NCBI RefSeq assembly: GCF_017676345.1
Contig: NZ_JAFFZM010000002.1
Coordinates: 248,001 to 312,000 of the forward strand
DNA length: 64,000 bases
Direction of reading: 5' to 3'
From: Streptomyces smyrnaeus
Lineage (GTDB): Bacteria; Actinomycetota; Actinomycetes; Streptomycetales; Streptomycetaceae
Below the pieces are notes generated by a model. That model searched no databases. It was not told where the DNA came from and was given only the letters and a program-made list of their open reading frames with translations. The translations under genes and the position numbers were made by a program. Shown one piece after another: positions 26,614 to 34,819 of this stretch. Position 1 is the first letter of the stretch. Each line of letters starts with the position of its first letter.

Positions 26614-27830
26614 CCCGTACCGACCGGACGAGGGACATCCGCACCACTCGGAGGCGCACGGCCCTGATATCCGGGGCCAGCATCGCGGGGCCCGCCCTCG
26701 CGTTCTGGCTGAACCGTCACGGATTCGCGGTCACGGTCGTCGAGAAGGCGAGCACCCTGCGCCGCGGTGGTTACCCCATCGATGTGCGCGGCACCGCACT
26801 CGAGGTCGTACGGAGGATGGGGATCCTCCCGCGGCTGCGGGACGCACACGTCGACCTGCGCCGGCTGACCTTCCTCCACGAGGACGGCAGCCAGGTCGCC
26901 TCGATCAGCCCGCACACCGTCACCGGCGGCGTCGCGGGACAGGACCTGGAGGTGCGGCGCGGCGATCTGACCGACGCCCTCCACGCGGCGGTCCGTGACG
27001 ACGTGGAGTTCTTGTTCGACGACTCCATCGACAGCCTCGACCAGTCCGGCCACGGGGTCGACGTCACCTTCCGCGGGGGCAGCAGACGCACGTTCGACAT
27101 GGTGGTCGGTGCGGACGGGGTGCACTCACGTACCCGGGAGATCCTGTTCGGCCCCGAAGAGCAGTTCCACCGGTATCTCGGCTACTGCTTCGCCGTGTTC
27201 ACCATGCCCAACACCTTCGGGCTCTCCCACGAGACCGTGATGTGGAACGCCCCGGGCAAAGCCGCTGCACTCTACGCGGTGGGAGACAGCGACGAAGTGC
27301 ACGCCTTCCTCAACTTCGCCCACCCGCAACCACCGTTCCACGTGTTCCGGGACCCACAAGCCCAACGGGACCTGGTCGCCGCGGTCTTCTCCGACGCGGG
27401 ATGGGAGGTCCCCGGCATCCTCGCCGCCCTGCGCGACACGGACGACGTGTTCTTCGACGGCGTCAGCCAGATCCGCATGCCCCGCTGGTCCAGCGGCAAG
27501 GTCGCGCTGGTGGGCGACGCCGCGTACGCGCCCTCGTTCCTCACCGGACAGGGCTCCAGCCTCGCGCTCGTCGGCGCGTACATGCTCGCCGCTTCCCTTG
27601 CCGACCGCGACCACGCCGCGGGCTTCGCCGCCTACGAACACGACACCCGGGAATTCGTGACCGCGAACCAGGACCAGGTCGGCAAGGGCGACGCCACACT
27701 CTTCCCCACCACCGCCCGGGCCCTGCGGCAGCGCAACGACATGCTGCGCAACCTCAGCGCCATGCCCCCCGCCCAGCCACGACCGGCCCACTCAGCCCTC
27801 ACCCTCCCCGACCCCACCCCCACGACATGA
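26610..27830 (+). CDS. FAD-dependent class A monooxygenase
   Basis: A 406-aa flavoprotein hydroxylase using NAD(P)H and O2. The FAD fold is ALISGASIAGPALAFWLNRH with the acidic strand end VVEKAS. The middle motif is VGADGVHSRTREILFG, and the third FAD motif is VALVGDAAYAPSFLTGQGSS. Proteins of this group include antibiotic-inactivating enzymes such as TetX and Rox as well as aromatic hydroxylases, but the substrate cannot be told. Its ATG overlaps the exporter stop (ATGA), so modification and export are co-expressed under the TetR regulator. Confidence 0.9.
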   Translation: MTRTDRTRDIRTTRRRTALISGASIAGPALAFWLNRHGFAVTVVEKASTLRRGGYPIDVRGTALEVVRRMGILPRLRDAHVDLRRLTFLHEDGSQVASISPHTVTGGVAGQDLEVRRGDLTDALHAAVRDDVEFLFDDSIDSLDQSGHGVDVTFRGGSRRTFDMVVGADGVHSRTREILFGPEEQFHRYLGYCFAVFTMPNTFGLSHETVMWNAPGKAAALYAVGDSDEVHAFLNFAHPQPPFHVFRDPQAQRDLVAAVFSDAGWEVPGILAALRDTDDVFFDGVSQIRMPRWSSGKVALVGDAAYAPSFLTGQGSSLALVGAYMLAASLADRDHAAGFAAYEHDTREFVTANQDQVGKGDATLFPTTARALRQRNDMLRNLSAMPPAQPRPAHSALTLPDPTPTT

Positions 27831-27855
27831 GCCCCGGGCGGCGAGCCGCCCGACC

Positions 27856-27891
27856 AACAACACCCCCCGGGCCACCGACCCGGGGGTTGTT
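27856..27891 (+). terminator. Hairpin terminator after the monooxygenase
   Basis: An inverted repeat with arms AACAAcaCCCCCCGGG and CCCGGGGGTTGTT around a short loop, with a small bulge in the left arm. It lies 25 bases after the monooxygenase stop and ends transcription of the exporter operon. Confidence 0.7.
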
Positions 27892-28635
27892 CGTGTCGAA
27901 ACGGGCCAACGAAATCGAACCGGCGCTCCGGGGTTGGGAAGCACGGGGCAGACGGGGGTAGTTGGGAGGCTGAGCTGGCCGGTCGGGTTCGCTGAGTGAC
28001 AGGGGACTGTCGTGGAGCCCCCGGTTCATCGCTGGTCACTGGCCGTTCCGGTGTGCGGCCCCAAGGGGCGTCACGTCGTGAACGAGAAACGGTTGTTGTG
28101 TCGAGGAGGTCAGCTGCTGCTCGAATGCCGCACAGGAACCACCGAGCCGGGCACCGTCACCGCACGGCCCCCGGCCGACTTCGGCCCGGCCGGCCCGGCA
28201 GGCTCGGGGGCCTGTACGACAGCAGGCCGGCGACAGCAGGCCGGCCCGACTCCGACAGCACCTGGCTCACAGTCTCCTTGGCGATCACCAGGCGGCCCTG
28301 CGTGGCCTCAACCTCCCACAACGCGGCCACGAGCCGGTCCACCTCATCCCGCAGCGATTCCACCCGCTCCCGGGCGACCAGCTCCCGCTCCTCGATCAAC
28401 CCCTTCACCGACGGCAACCAGTACCTCCACCGAAGAAACGACACGACGTGCCACCCCTTCGCCTGGAGAGCCGACCTCCCACCTGACCTGCGGAAACTGA
28501 GCGATCACAACCGGAAGGACAGCGGCTTCCCAGGTCGACAAGGTTCGTCCCGCAGGGTGCGCGAGCACAGCCTGCGGGAGGAAACGGCGAACCGGATGCT
28601 CACCCATCCATGGCTTTCAGCTTCATCAGTGCTGG
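27892..28635. other. Poorly coding gap with one weak gene
   Basis: Between the monooxygenase terminator and the AraC gene I see only one candidate reading frame (28157-28444, minus strand), described separately. The rest shows no coherent codon bias on either strand and no repeats. Confidence 0.4.
28157..28444 (-). CDS. Small coiled-coil hypothetical protein
   Basis: A 95-aa frame starting at a GTG. The central part is a heptad-like charged helix (RELVARERVESLRDEVDRLV and ALWEVEATQGRLVIAKETVS), which is protein-like rather than random. The last 25 residues are Pro/Arg-rich and may be junk, so the gene may be truncated. Similar small coiled-coil proteins occur in streptomycete accessory DNA; function unknown. 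Confidence 0.42.
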   Translation of the reverse strand: MSFLRWRYWLPSVKGLIEERELVARERVESLRDEVDRLVAALWEVEATQGRLVIAKETVSQVLSESGRPAVAGLLSYRPPSLPGRPGRSRPGAVR

Positions 28636-29571
28636 TCAGTCCCCGGTACGGTACTGCTGCGGGCTGATGCCGTGCACGCGTTTGAACGCCGTGCTGAATG
28701 CGGACGCGCTCCCATAGCCCACCTGCCTGGCCACACTCTCAAGGGTGTTTCCCGGCTCCCGGAGGAGGCGAGCCGCAGTGCTCATGCGCCAACTGGTGAG
28801 ATGCTTCATCGGTGGCTCACCCACCAGGTCGATGAACCGGCGGGCGAGCGCCGCCCGGGAGACCCCGACCTTGGCCGCCAGAGCACCGACAGTCCACGGC
28901 CGGGCCGGGTCGGAGTGCAGAAGCGCAAGAGCGGGGCCGATCACCGGGTCGCTGTGGGCCCGGTACCAGACTGGTGGATCCTCGCCCGGACGCGCGAACC
29001 ATGTCCGCAGAACATCGGCGAGAAGCAGATCCACCAGCCGGTCCAGCACCGCGTCCTGTCCGGGGCCCTGCCTGGCGACCTCGTGGGCGAGCACATCCCC
29101 CAGTGAGGACGAGTGCCAGTCGGCAGCGTTGAGAACCAACAGCGGGGGCAGAACCCGAAGCAGCCCCCAGCCGACCTCGTCGGGCCTTTGGTACTTGCCG
29201 ATCACCAGGGTCGTCGAGCCGCCCGGGCTGGTGCCCCAGGTCCGCGGCCCCAGTTCCATGTCCTCGCGCAATGCTGCCCCGCCGGGGGTGGTGCGCCGTG
29301 TGCCGGGGTGGATGACGACCTGGACCGGTGACTCGGGATGATCGGCGAACGTATAGGGATCCGGCCCTCTCATCACCGCAACATCGCCGCGGCCGAGCCG
29401 TACCGCCTCACCCCGGTGCGGAATCGCCCATGCCGCACCCCGCACGACCGTCACGACACACACCAGCGCCTCGTCCTGGACCCGAACCGACCACGGCGGA
29501 TCGAGGATGGACCGCTGCACGAAGGCTCCCCTGGCTCTCAGACCGTCAAGGAGGCTCGCCAGCGGGTCCAT
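28636..29571 (-). CDS. AraC-family regulator with cupin N-terminus
   Basis: A 311-aa regulator. The N-terminal about 190 residues form a cupin-like sensing domain (GEAVRLGRGDVAVMRGPDPY). The C-terminal AraC domain has two helix-turn-helix units (WTVGALAAKVGVSRAALARR; LESVARQVGYGSASAFSTAF followed by KRVHGISPQQYR). It is divergent from the NAD(P)-binding protein gene 81 bases away, so it probably activates that gene. Confidence 0.92.
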   Translation of the reverse strand: MDPLASLLDGLRARGAFVQRSILDPPWSVRVQDEALVCVVTVVRGAAWAIPHRGEAVRLGRGDVAVMRGPDPYTFADHPESPVQVVIHPGTRRTTPGGAALREDMELGPRTWGTSPGGSTTLVIGKYQRPDEVGWGLLRVLPPLLVLNAADWHSSSLGDVLAHEVARQGPGQDAVLDRLVDLLLADVLRTWFARPGEDPPVWYRAHSDPVIGPALALLHSDPARPWTVGALAAKVGVSRAALARRFIDLVGEPPMKHLTSWRMSTAARLLREPGNTLESVARQVGYGSASAFSTAFKRVHGISPQQYRTGD

Positions 29572-29652
29572 GGACAGCAGCGTAGACGCACGAGCACGAA
29601 GACGCGTTTTTCAACGATGGCCCACCCACGCACCAAGTCGTTGACTGGCAGC

Positions 29653-30492
29653 ATGAAGAAGCCGATGGAAGACCAACTCACCCTGGTCCTTGCCGGAACC
29701 GGCAAGACCGGGCGCCGGATCGTGTCCCGACTCCGGGCGCGGGGGCTGCCGGTGAGAATCGGCTCCCGGAAGGGTGAACCACCCTTCGATTGGCGGGACC
29801 AGACCACCTGGGCGCCCGCCCTGCGCGGAGTCCGATCCGTCTACGTGGCCTACATCCCGGACGCGGCATTCCCGGGTGCCGCCGCCGCAGTCCGTTCGTT
29901 CTCCTCCTTGGCGGCCCGCAACGGCGTGCAGCACCTCGTACTGCTGGCAGATCGCGGCGCGGAGGAAGCCATGCGCTGTGAGCAGGCCGTGCAGCAGTCC
30001 GGTACCGATTGGACCGTCATCCGCACGGGCTTCATCGCACAGAACTTCAGCGAGGACGTGGTCGCCGGAGCGATCCGAGCAGGCTCGGTGGCACTGCCGG
30101 TCGGAGGCGTGACGGAGCCCTTCACCGACGCCGAGGACATCGCCGACGTCGCAGTCGCGGCTCTGACGGAGCCCGGTCACACCAGCCGCACCTACGACGT
30201 GACCGGTCCGCGGCTGATGACCTTCGCCGACGCGGTCGAGGAGATCGCAAACGAGACCAGCCGCAAGATCGACTACATGCCCGTCACCACCGAGCGGTTC
30301 ATCGCCACCCTGATCGACCACGGCACGCCCGCCTCATTCGCCGCCCAACTGGCAGACCTCATGGTGGAGGTCTTCGACGGCCGTAGGTCCCACCTCGCCG
30401 ACGGCGTGCAGCAAGCCCTGGGCCGCGAGCCGCGGGACTTCACCGACTACGCACGAGAAACCGCTGCCACAGGAGCCTGGAACCCCGAATAG
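29653..30492 (+). CDS. NAD(P)-binding NmrA-like atypical SDR protein
   Basis: A 279-aa Rossmann protein. It starts with the nucleotide-binding loop LVLAGTGKTGRRIVSRLRAR. The segment VRSFSSLAARNGVQHLVLLA and a C-terminal helical lobe fit the NmrA/ergot-alkaloid-type atypical SDR group, which often lacks the catalytic Tyr-x-x-x-Lys and acts as redox sensor or reductase. The ATG at 29653 starts the conserved part. The divergent AraC gene is the likely regulator. Confidence 0.88.
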   Translation: MKKPMEDQLTLVLAGTGKTGRRIVSRLRARGLPVRIGSRKGEPPFDWRDQTTWAPALRGVRSVYVAYIPDAAFPGAAAAVRSFSSLAARNGVQHLVLLADRGAEEAMRCEQAVQQSGTDWTVIRTGFIAQNFSEDVVAGAIRAGSVALPVGGVTEPFTDAEDIADVAVAALTEPGHTSRTYDVTGPRLMTFADAVEEIANETSRKIDYMPVTTERFIATLIDHGTPASFAAQLADLMVEVFDGRRSHLADGVQQALGREPRDFTDYARETAATGAWNPE

Positions 30493-30553
30493 GCCGCGCC
30501 GACGGGGCAACAGGGATATGCCGGCGACTCGCCCACTGCGCCGACCAGTGAGT

Positions 30554-30667
30554 TGCACGGACGTCCTCGGGGCCGCCGACGATGTGGTTCATCGCGTAGC
30601 TGAAGGCGATGCCGTGTTCGGGGTCGACGAAGGCGAGGGAGCCGCCGAGAAGAGCGACGGGGGGGCC
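30554..30667 (-). pseudogene. Fragment of a serine beta-lactamase-family hydrolase (C-terminal end)
   Basis: About 38 codons read GGSLAFVDPEHGIAFSYAMN followed by HIVGGPED, the characteristic C-terminal stretch of class C-like beta-lactamase/esterase proteins. There is no catalytic SxxK part, and both ends run into unrelated sequence. It is a relic left next to the integration hot spot, interrupted where the integrase tail begins. Confidence 0.6.
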
Positions 30668-30669
30668 TT

Positions 30670-30732
30670 CTGGTGCAAGGTGCCTGAACTGGCCCAGACA
30701 CAAACAAGACCCAGGTCGCTGACCTGGGTCTT
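30670..30732 (+). pseudogene. Integrase 3' tail plus terminator: right end of a lost integrative element
   Basis: Bases 30670-30687 equal the last five codons and stop of the integrase at 43906-45098 (Leu-Val-Gln-Gly-Ala-stop), and the match continues as ACTGGCCCAGAC. A perfect 12-bp hairpin (AAGACCCAGGTC, gct loop, 30706-30732) follows in the same position as the hairpin after the intact copy. The rest of that element is gone. It shows that an older element once ended at the attachment site beginning at 30738. Confidence 0.72.
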
Positions 30733-30737
30733 CGTCG

Positions 30738-30781
30738 TGGAGCGGGCGACGGGAATCGAACCCGCGCTCTGAGCTTGGGAA
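30738..30781. repeat. Attachment site copy 1 (tRNA-Gly 3' half)
   Basis: A 44-bp sequence identical to the 3' half of tRNA-Gly(CCC), from the encoded CCA to the anticodon loop; it is also present at 33199-33242 and 45150-45193. Alone it cannot form a tRNA. On its left is an integrase tail; on its right is an attP-like arm homologous to that right of copy 2, with GTTGACCG starting 86 bp after the core in both. It is therefore a junction of two tandem elements. Confidence 0.88.
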
Positions 30782-31173
30782 TCACCGTACGTATTGGGTT
30801 AGTTTACGTTCTGACCTGCATGGATGGACTGCCTACCCGGCTTAGAGCCTTCCGCTGGTGGCCCGTGTTGACCGCGGTTTACCGCCCCTTCTGGTGCCCA
30901 TCTGGTGCGGTAGTCGTGTGACGGACACGACGGCTGTGCCACACCGTTCCCCATGAAGCCACCGCTCCCCGCCGAAAACCTGTGGCCTTCCGTATGAAGC
31001 TATCGTTGCCGGTCGAGTACTCCAGGCAGCCCCGCGATTCGCTTTTCTGTAGGGGACATCGACCTCTTCGTCCCGAAGCACCTCGAGCAGGGGGTTGCAC
31101 CTTTGCCGCGACCACGCCGCGGAGGTGACCCAGGCACACGAAGTGAGCACTTGGACCGCGTGATCCCGCGAAG
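30782..31173. other. attP-like arm of the relic element; no gene seen
   Basis: A 392-bp non-coding stretch right of attachment copy 1. Its first 120 bp resemble, at equal offsets, the flank after copy 2 (shared TTCTG(A/G)CCTGC, GTTGACCG and ACCGCC...TTCTGG), so they probably hold integrase arm-type binding sites. I see nothing coding in the remainder. Confidence 0.5.
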
Positions 31174-32763
31174 TCAGCGCCTCACGTCTATGCCGTTGAG
31201 GTACTCCATGCGGAGCGTGTTGACTTCGTAGCGATAAGTCGCCAGGAACTCTCGAAGGGTCACGAGCTTCCCGCCGTGGGTGTTGAGCTGCCAGGCCATG
31301 GAGAACTCTGGGTCATTGGACGAGTAGCGGGCCGCCTGCCCGTCCTCGACCAGCCAGAGTCCGCGTTCGTCTTCTGGCGCTGGCGGCCCAGGGTGGTCGC
31401 TGATGATCTCAAGCATCATGTAGCGCAGCCCCAGGCGGCGAACCAGATCCAGATCGCTGATCCAGGTGGTACCGCCGTATCGAGTTGTCATCCAGCTCAC
31501 CGGATCGCGGTACACCTCGTGGACGTAGTGGTGGAAGCCGGGTGCACCCCCGGTGCTGTTCGCACACAGCTTTCCCTGGGCGACGGAGCGGCTGCCGTCG
31601 GGGAAGCGGGCGACGGCTTTGATTCGTGGTTCCCACTGGGCGAGGTCATCCGGCCATCCGTAGATGACGGTCTGAATCAGGTCGCAGGGGTTGTAAATCC
31701 ACAAGACGACGTCGATGTCGCCTGGTTGCTCGGCAACTCGCTCCAGCCACGCCCGGACGAGCATCTCCCACTCGGGGTTGCCACCGAGGCTGGTCATGGC
31801 CTGGCCTACAAAAGAGCGCCACCGGCTGGTGATCCGGGGATTGGCGGAGCCGATGTATTTGAAGTGCCCATCCCCGTGATCATGACCAAGCAGCATCTGC
31901 AGCCAGTCGCGTTCCTCGTACGCCCCGTTGTCCGGGGCAAACGCTCCAGTGCCCCGGTACCCAGTGATCTCCCAATTGGGATTGCCTAGAAGAGTGCCCA
32001 GCACCCCCGGATAAGCCGAGTTGACTTCGACGCAGCGAACGCGCGCGTTGATTGCGCTCAGCGCCTCGTACTCGGCCGGGTGCTCCGAACCGTACCCGTC
32101 TACATCCGGGGAGTCCGACAACGCGCTCCCCCACTCCACGGTGCCGATACCCAGGTACAGACCGTAGTGCGCGATGACGCTGTCCTTGGCGGGGACGCGT
32201 TCGAAGTCGGCAGCGAGGAGGTTAGGCGCGCCGATCTCGGAAGCGATCTGCCGTATGTGCTTCCATCCTCGGTCTCGGTCTTGAGGGCTCGCGTAGAGGT
32301 AGATGCCATGCACCGGCGTGATGTACTGCTCAGGCGACGGTGGAAGCAGCGCGACGCGCTCAGCGCTGAGCGTCCGATTGTCATACACCTGGAGTTCGTA
32401 ACCGCGAAGGTCATGGTTCCAGTCACGGGCCATGTTGCTCACCGGCACGAGTAGTTCGCGCCAGTCGGTCGACACGATGAGGGCGCGGATGCGGTCAGGC
32501 GCGAGCTGCTTGTCGCGCTGGAGCAGCTCTGCGTACTTCGCGACCTCGTGCAACGCCTCACGCGATGTGGACGCAGCACGCTTCAACTCGATGATCACCC
32601 ACAGGCCGTGTCGGTCTCGAGCAAGGATGTCGATCCAGCCCCTCGTACGGAGCCGCGGGTCGCTCAGCGCAAACTCGCATCGGACGAGGGTCAGCCCTGG
32701 TTCGAGAACGTCCAATTGCTCCGCCAAGAGGTCCCGGAGCTCACGTTCGAGTAGCGCGGTCAT
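31174..32763 (-). CDS. NucS/EndoMS-like PD-(D/E)XK nuclease with large C-terminal domain
   Basis: A 529-aa cargo protein. The first about 110 residues resemble the catalytic domain of NucS (DUF91-type) endonucleases. GWIDILARDRHGLWVIIELK supplies Asp45, Glu59 and Lys61 of a PD-(D/E)XK active site, followed by HEVAKYAELLQ. The C-terminal 400 residues are unlike NucS and I do not recognise them; they are rich in Trp and Tyr (IGTVEWGSALSDSPDVDGYG, DVVLWIYNPCDLIQTVIYGW). The ATG at 32763 starts the conserved part but has a weak ribosome site. GC content is visibly lower than in core genes. A defence or DNA-repair role is plausible but unproven. Confidence 0.72.
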   Translation of the reverse strand: MTALLERELRDLLAEQLDVLEPGLTLVRCEFALSDPRLRTRGWIDILARDRHGLWVIIELKRAASTSREALHEVAKYAELLQRDKQLAPDRIRALIVSTDWRELLVPVSNMARDWNHDLRGYELQVYDNRTLSAERVALLPPSPEQYITPVHGIYLYASPQDRDRGWKHIRQIASEIGAPNLLAADFERVPAKDSVIAHYGLYLGIGTVEWGSALSDSPDVDGYGSEHPAEYEALSAINARVRCVEVNSAYPGVLGTLLGNPNWEITGYRGTGAFAPDNGAYEERDWLQMLLGHDHGDGHFKYIGSANPRITSRWRSFVGQAMTSLGGNPEWEMLVRAWLERVAEQPGDIDVVLWIYNPCDLIQTVIYGWPDDLAQWEPRIKAVARFPDGSRSVAQGKLCANSTGGAPGFHHYVHEVYRDPVSWMTTRYGGTTWISDLDLVRRLGLRYMMLEIISDHPGPPAPEDERGLWLVEDGQAARYSSNDPEFSMAWQLNTHGGKLVTLREFLATYRYEVNTLRMEYLNGIDVRR

Positions 32764-32998
32764 GAGGGAAGACAGTAGCGATGCCGGCTGACATAGGCCC
32801 AGGCGGCAGGAACCCTGCTCGCTCCTCTGGCGCTGCGCCGTCACCGAACCAATGGCTCTACCCAGAATGACGATGCCGCAGCGTCCACGACGAGCGAGGG
32901 ACTCACCGTGCATGAGCACGGCCGCAGTGTCTTAGTCCGTCCGCGACCGCCAGTGAAGACGGCTGGCTTCCGATCGTTTTGCCCGGCGTCACTGTGAG

Positions 32999-33157
32999 CA
33001 GGGCAAGTCGGCCTTCACGATGGAGGTGGCAGCTGCGGGGAGTCTTCCCGAAGTCGACAGCCTAGAAGTACGGGAAGAACGCTCGACGCCCGCCATCTCC
33101 GCCCGGCCTGGCTCCGCCCGCAAGGTGCTCGCCCGTCGGCGCCGCTACGTGCTCGAG
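32999..33157 (+). pseudogene. Fragment of KorSA-like GntR regulator
   Basis: About 53 codons (QGKSAFTMEVAAAG..., then VDSLEVREERSTPAISARPG) match residues about 106-158 of the intact GntR regulator at 38139-38927, with most positions identical. The DNA-binding domain and the end of the ligand domain are missing. It is a remnant of a second element of the same family and sits only 42 bp before attachment copy 2. Confidence 0.8.
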
Positions 33158-33198
33158 AGAACAGGCAAGCTCCGGGCCGTTGGCCTGAGGCTCTGCGC

Positions 33199-33242
33199 TG
33201 GAGCGGGCGACGGGAATCGAACCCGCGCTCTGAGCTTGGGAA
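33199..33242. repeat. Attachment site copy 2, left end of the AICE
   Basis: The same 44-bp tRNA-Gly 3' half as at 30738 and 45150. Both this copy and copy 1 continue with TCAC and then a homologous arm, whereas the copy at 45150 continues into the complete tRNA. It marks the left boundary of the AICE. Confidence 0.9.
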
Positions 33243-33436
33243 TCACGGGGCGGTGGTGCTGAGTTGGGCTTCTGGCCTGCGTGCTTCAGGTCGGCGGGTC
33301 TTCACGGTTGGCCTCCATGTTGCCGTAGTTGACCGGGGCTGACCGCCCGTTCTGGCACGCGTATGACACGCGGACTTGACGACATCATTGCGAACTACTG
33401 GCGGGGGTGGTTGGTGGCATCGACCCTGCGACTCCG

Positions 33437-34819
33437 TCACGCTCCATACTCACGCAACAAGTTGATCATATTGCGAATCTTCTGGATGGTGTCATCCGGG
33501 AGAGGATCTGGATTGAAGTGCATCAAGTCGTTCCTGATGACACGAATCTCGCCGAGGCGCTTGCCAAAGACCGTGCGGTCGAGCGGCCAGCCGAGTTTCT
33601 CCCACAGGGTGGGGTTTTCCAGAACGCGCTGGTAATCACCGATCGACAGATCATCAAATGAACTGATACCGCGCTGGCCTTGTCGGTCGCATTGGTCTTG
33701 CACTTCGGTTAGCTCGAATTTTCGCATGATGATCCGGCGAAGACGTTGGTCCAGTTCGCCGATCAGGAAGAATGGGCTAGCGAGCGAGCCGTACGCCGCC
33801 GCTACGTCGCTGGCTGTGACGATACCTGCGATCTTCTGTGTCTGATCCCTCACGAGAACGAATTCGAATTCTGCCAGGGCTGGCAGGATGTCGATGAGAT
33901 CGTGGCCGTAGGGGACTTCATGTGCGGGAACGATCGCGTCAGAGAAGCCTGCATCAGGCTTGGCATGCCGAGCGCGAGCGATGGACTTCCAGGAGACTGC
34001 GCCCCGGAGATTCCTGCCGCTGATAACAGGAAGTTGCGAATAGTCGTTTATGACCATCAGTGTGATGGCCTGCTCGTATGTTGCGTCAGGTGGGACGCTG
34101 ACGACTTCGGAGAGCGCAGACGGAAGGTTGCCCACTGTCAGCCCTGTCTCCGGCTCGTCTTCATCATCGAGAGCAGGATTCTCGGCAGTGAGCTGGCTCG
34201 GCGATGCGTCCTCGCCGGCGCCGCCCTCCTCGCTTGGGGCGGTGGTGATGAGCTGCACCGTTGAGTCGAAGTGGACTTTCTCGAAGCTTGGAAGGGTGGT
34301 GAGGCTGTGGTTGGCAAGCTCCGCTTCGATCTGTTTGGTGATCAGGTATCCGCGCCGAAGTGCGCCCCACCATCCGACGAACTCGCGAACGGTAAGAGTC
34401 TGAGGCATTCCTGCGTCCGCCAGCTCACGGGCGCGCTTGAGCTGTGCATGTCGCCCGGCTGGAGTGAACAGCTCGTTCCCAACCTCTGCTTCACTCGGCG
34501 TCTCCGCGGCTTGCTTGGCGGCTTCGTCGAGTAGCTGCTGGCGTAGTTGATCTAGAGTTCTGCCGTCATCGAGCGTCCAGGCGTGCCAGCCATCGAATGA
34601 TCCTCCCCCAACAGCTGCGATTGCAGCGCGCGATGGCGACCGAAAGAGCTGGCCGTCGGACAGTCGCACCTTCCCGTTCGTCGCCACTTCCGCGTGGTGC
34701 TTCTCGCCCATGCGAGGGCGTTCGAACTTCAGCTTGGCTCCCAGCTTGAGGTAGCCAGCTTCCAGCAGGTCGCCGACTGTCACTCGGCGTCCTTCCAGTA
34801 GATACGACTCCCGACCCAT
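33437..34819 (-). CDS. RAMA-CBS-CBS-HEPN protein, putative nucleotide-sensing ribonuclease (defence candidate)
   Basis: A 460-aa multidomain protein. Residues about 12-95 form a RAMA (modified-DNA reader) domain (VTVGDLLEAGYLKLGAKLKF, FRSPSRAAIAAV, GWHAWTLDDGRTLDQLR). About 133-190 is a second small domain (LTVREFVGWWGALRRGYLI). About 225-345 is a CBS pair (VPPDATYEQAITLMVINDYS; VLVRDQTQKIAGIVTASDVA), a module that usually binds adenine nucleotides. About 355-460 is a Swt1-like HEPN domain with IRVIRNDLMHF, giving the RxxxxH ribonuclease motif at Arg429/His434. The ATG at 34819 has GAGGTGGGG upstream. Recognition of DNA plus nucleotide control plus RNase suggests abortive-infection defence; this is inference. 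Confidence 0.8.
   Translation of the reverse strand: MGRESYLLEGRRVTVGDLLEAGYLKLGAKLKFERPRMGEKHHAEVATNGKVRLSDGQLFRSPSRAAIAAVGGGSFDGWHAWTLDDGRTLDQLRQQLLDEAAKQAAETPSEAEVGNELFTPAGRHAQLKRARELADAGMPQTLTVREFVGWWGALRRGYLITKQIEAELANHSLTTLPSFEKVHFDSTVQLITTAPSEEGGAGEDASPSQLTAENPALDDEDEPETGLTVGNLPSALSEVVSVPPDATYEQAITLMVINDYSQLPVISGRNLRGAVSWKSIARARHAKPDAGFSDAIVPAHEVPYGHDLIDILPALAEFEFVLVRDQTQKIAGIVTASDVAAAYGSLASPFFLIGELDQRLRRIIMRKFELTEVQDQCDRQGQRGISSFDDLSIGDYQRVLENPTLWEKLGWPLDRTVFGKRLGEIRVIRNDLMHFNPDPLPDDTIQKIRNMINLLREYGA

Larger units (their letters stand above)
30738..33242. mobile_element. Relic of a related integrative element (about 2.5 kb)
   Basis: Bounded by identical 44-bp attachment copies. It retains a left attP arm, a nuclease-like cargo gene and a piece of a KorSA-type regulator that runs almost into the right copy. 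Transfer, replication and integrase genes are missing. Internal deletion of an AICE similar to the neighbouring one is the simplest reading. Confidence 0.7.

Noticed and set aside
28012..28500. Plus-strand frame of 162 codons after the monooxygenase
   Set aside because: Pro/Thr/Arg-rich without protein-like pattern; the opposite strand carries the more convincing coiled-coil frame.
30738..30811. tRNA-like sequence at 30738 and again at 33199
   Set aside because: Only the 3' half of tRNA-Gly is present at each; the 5' half, D arm and acceptor partner are missing, so these are attachment-site copies and not tRNA genes.
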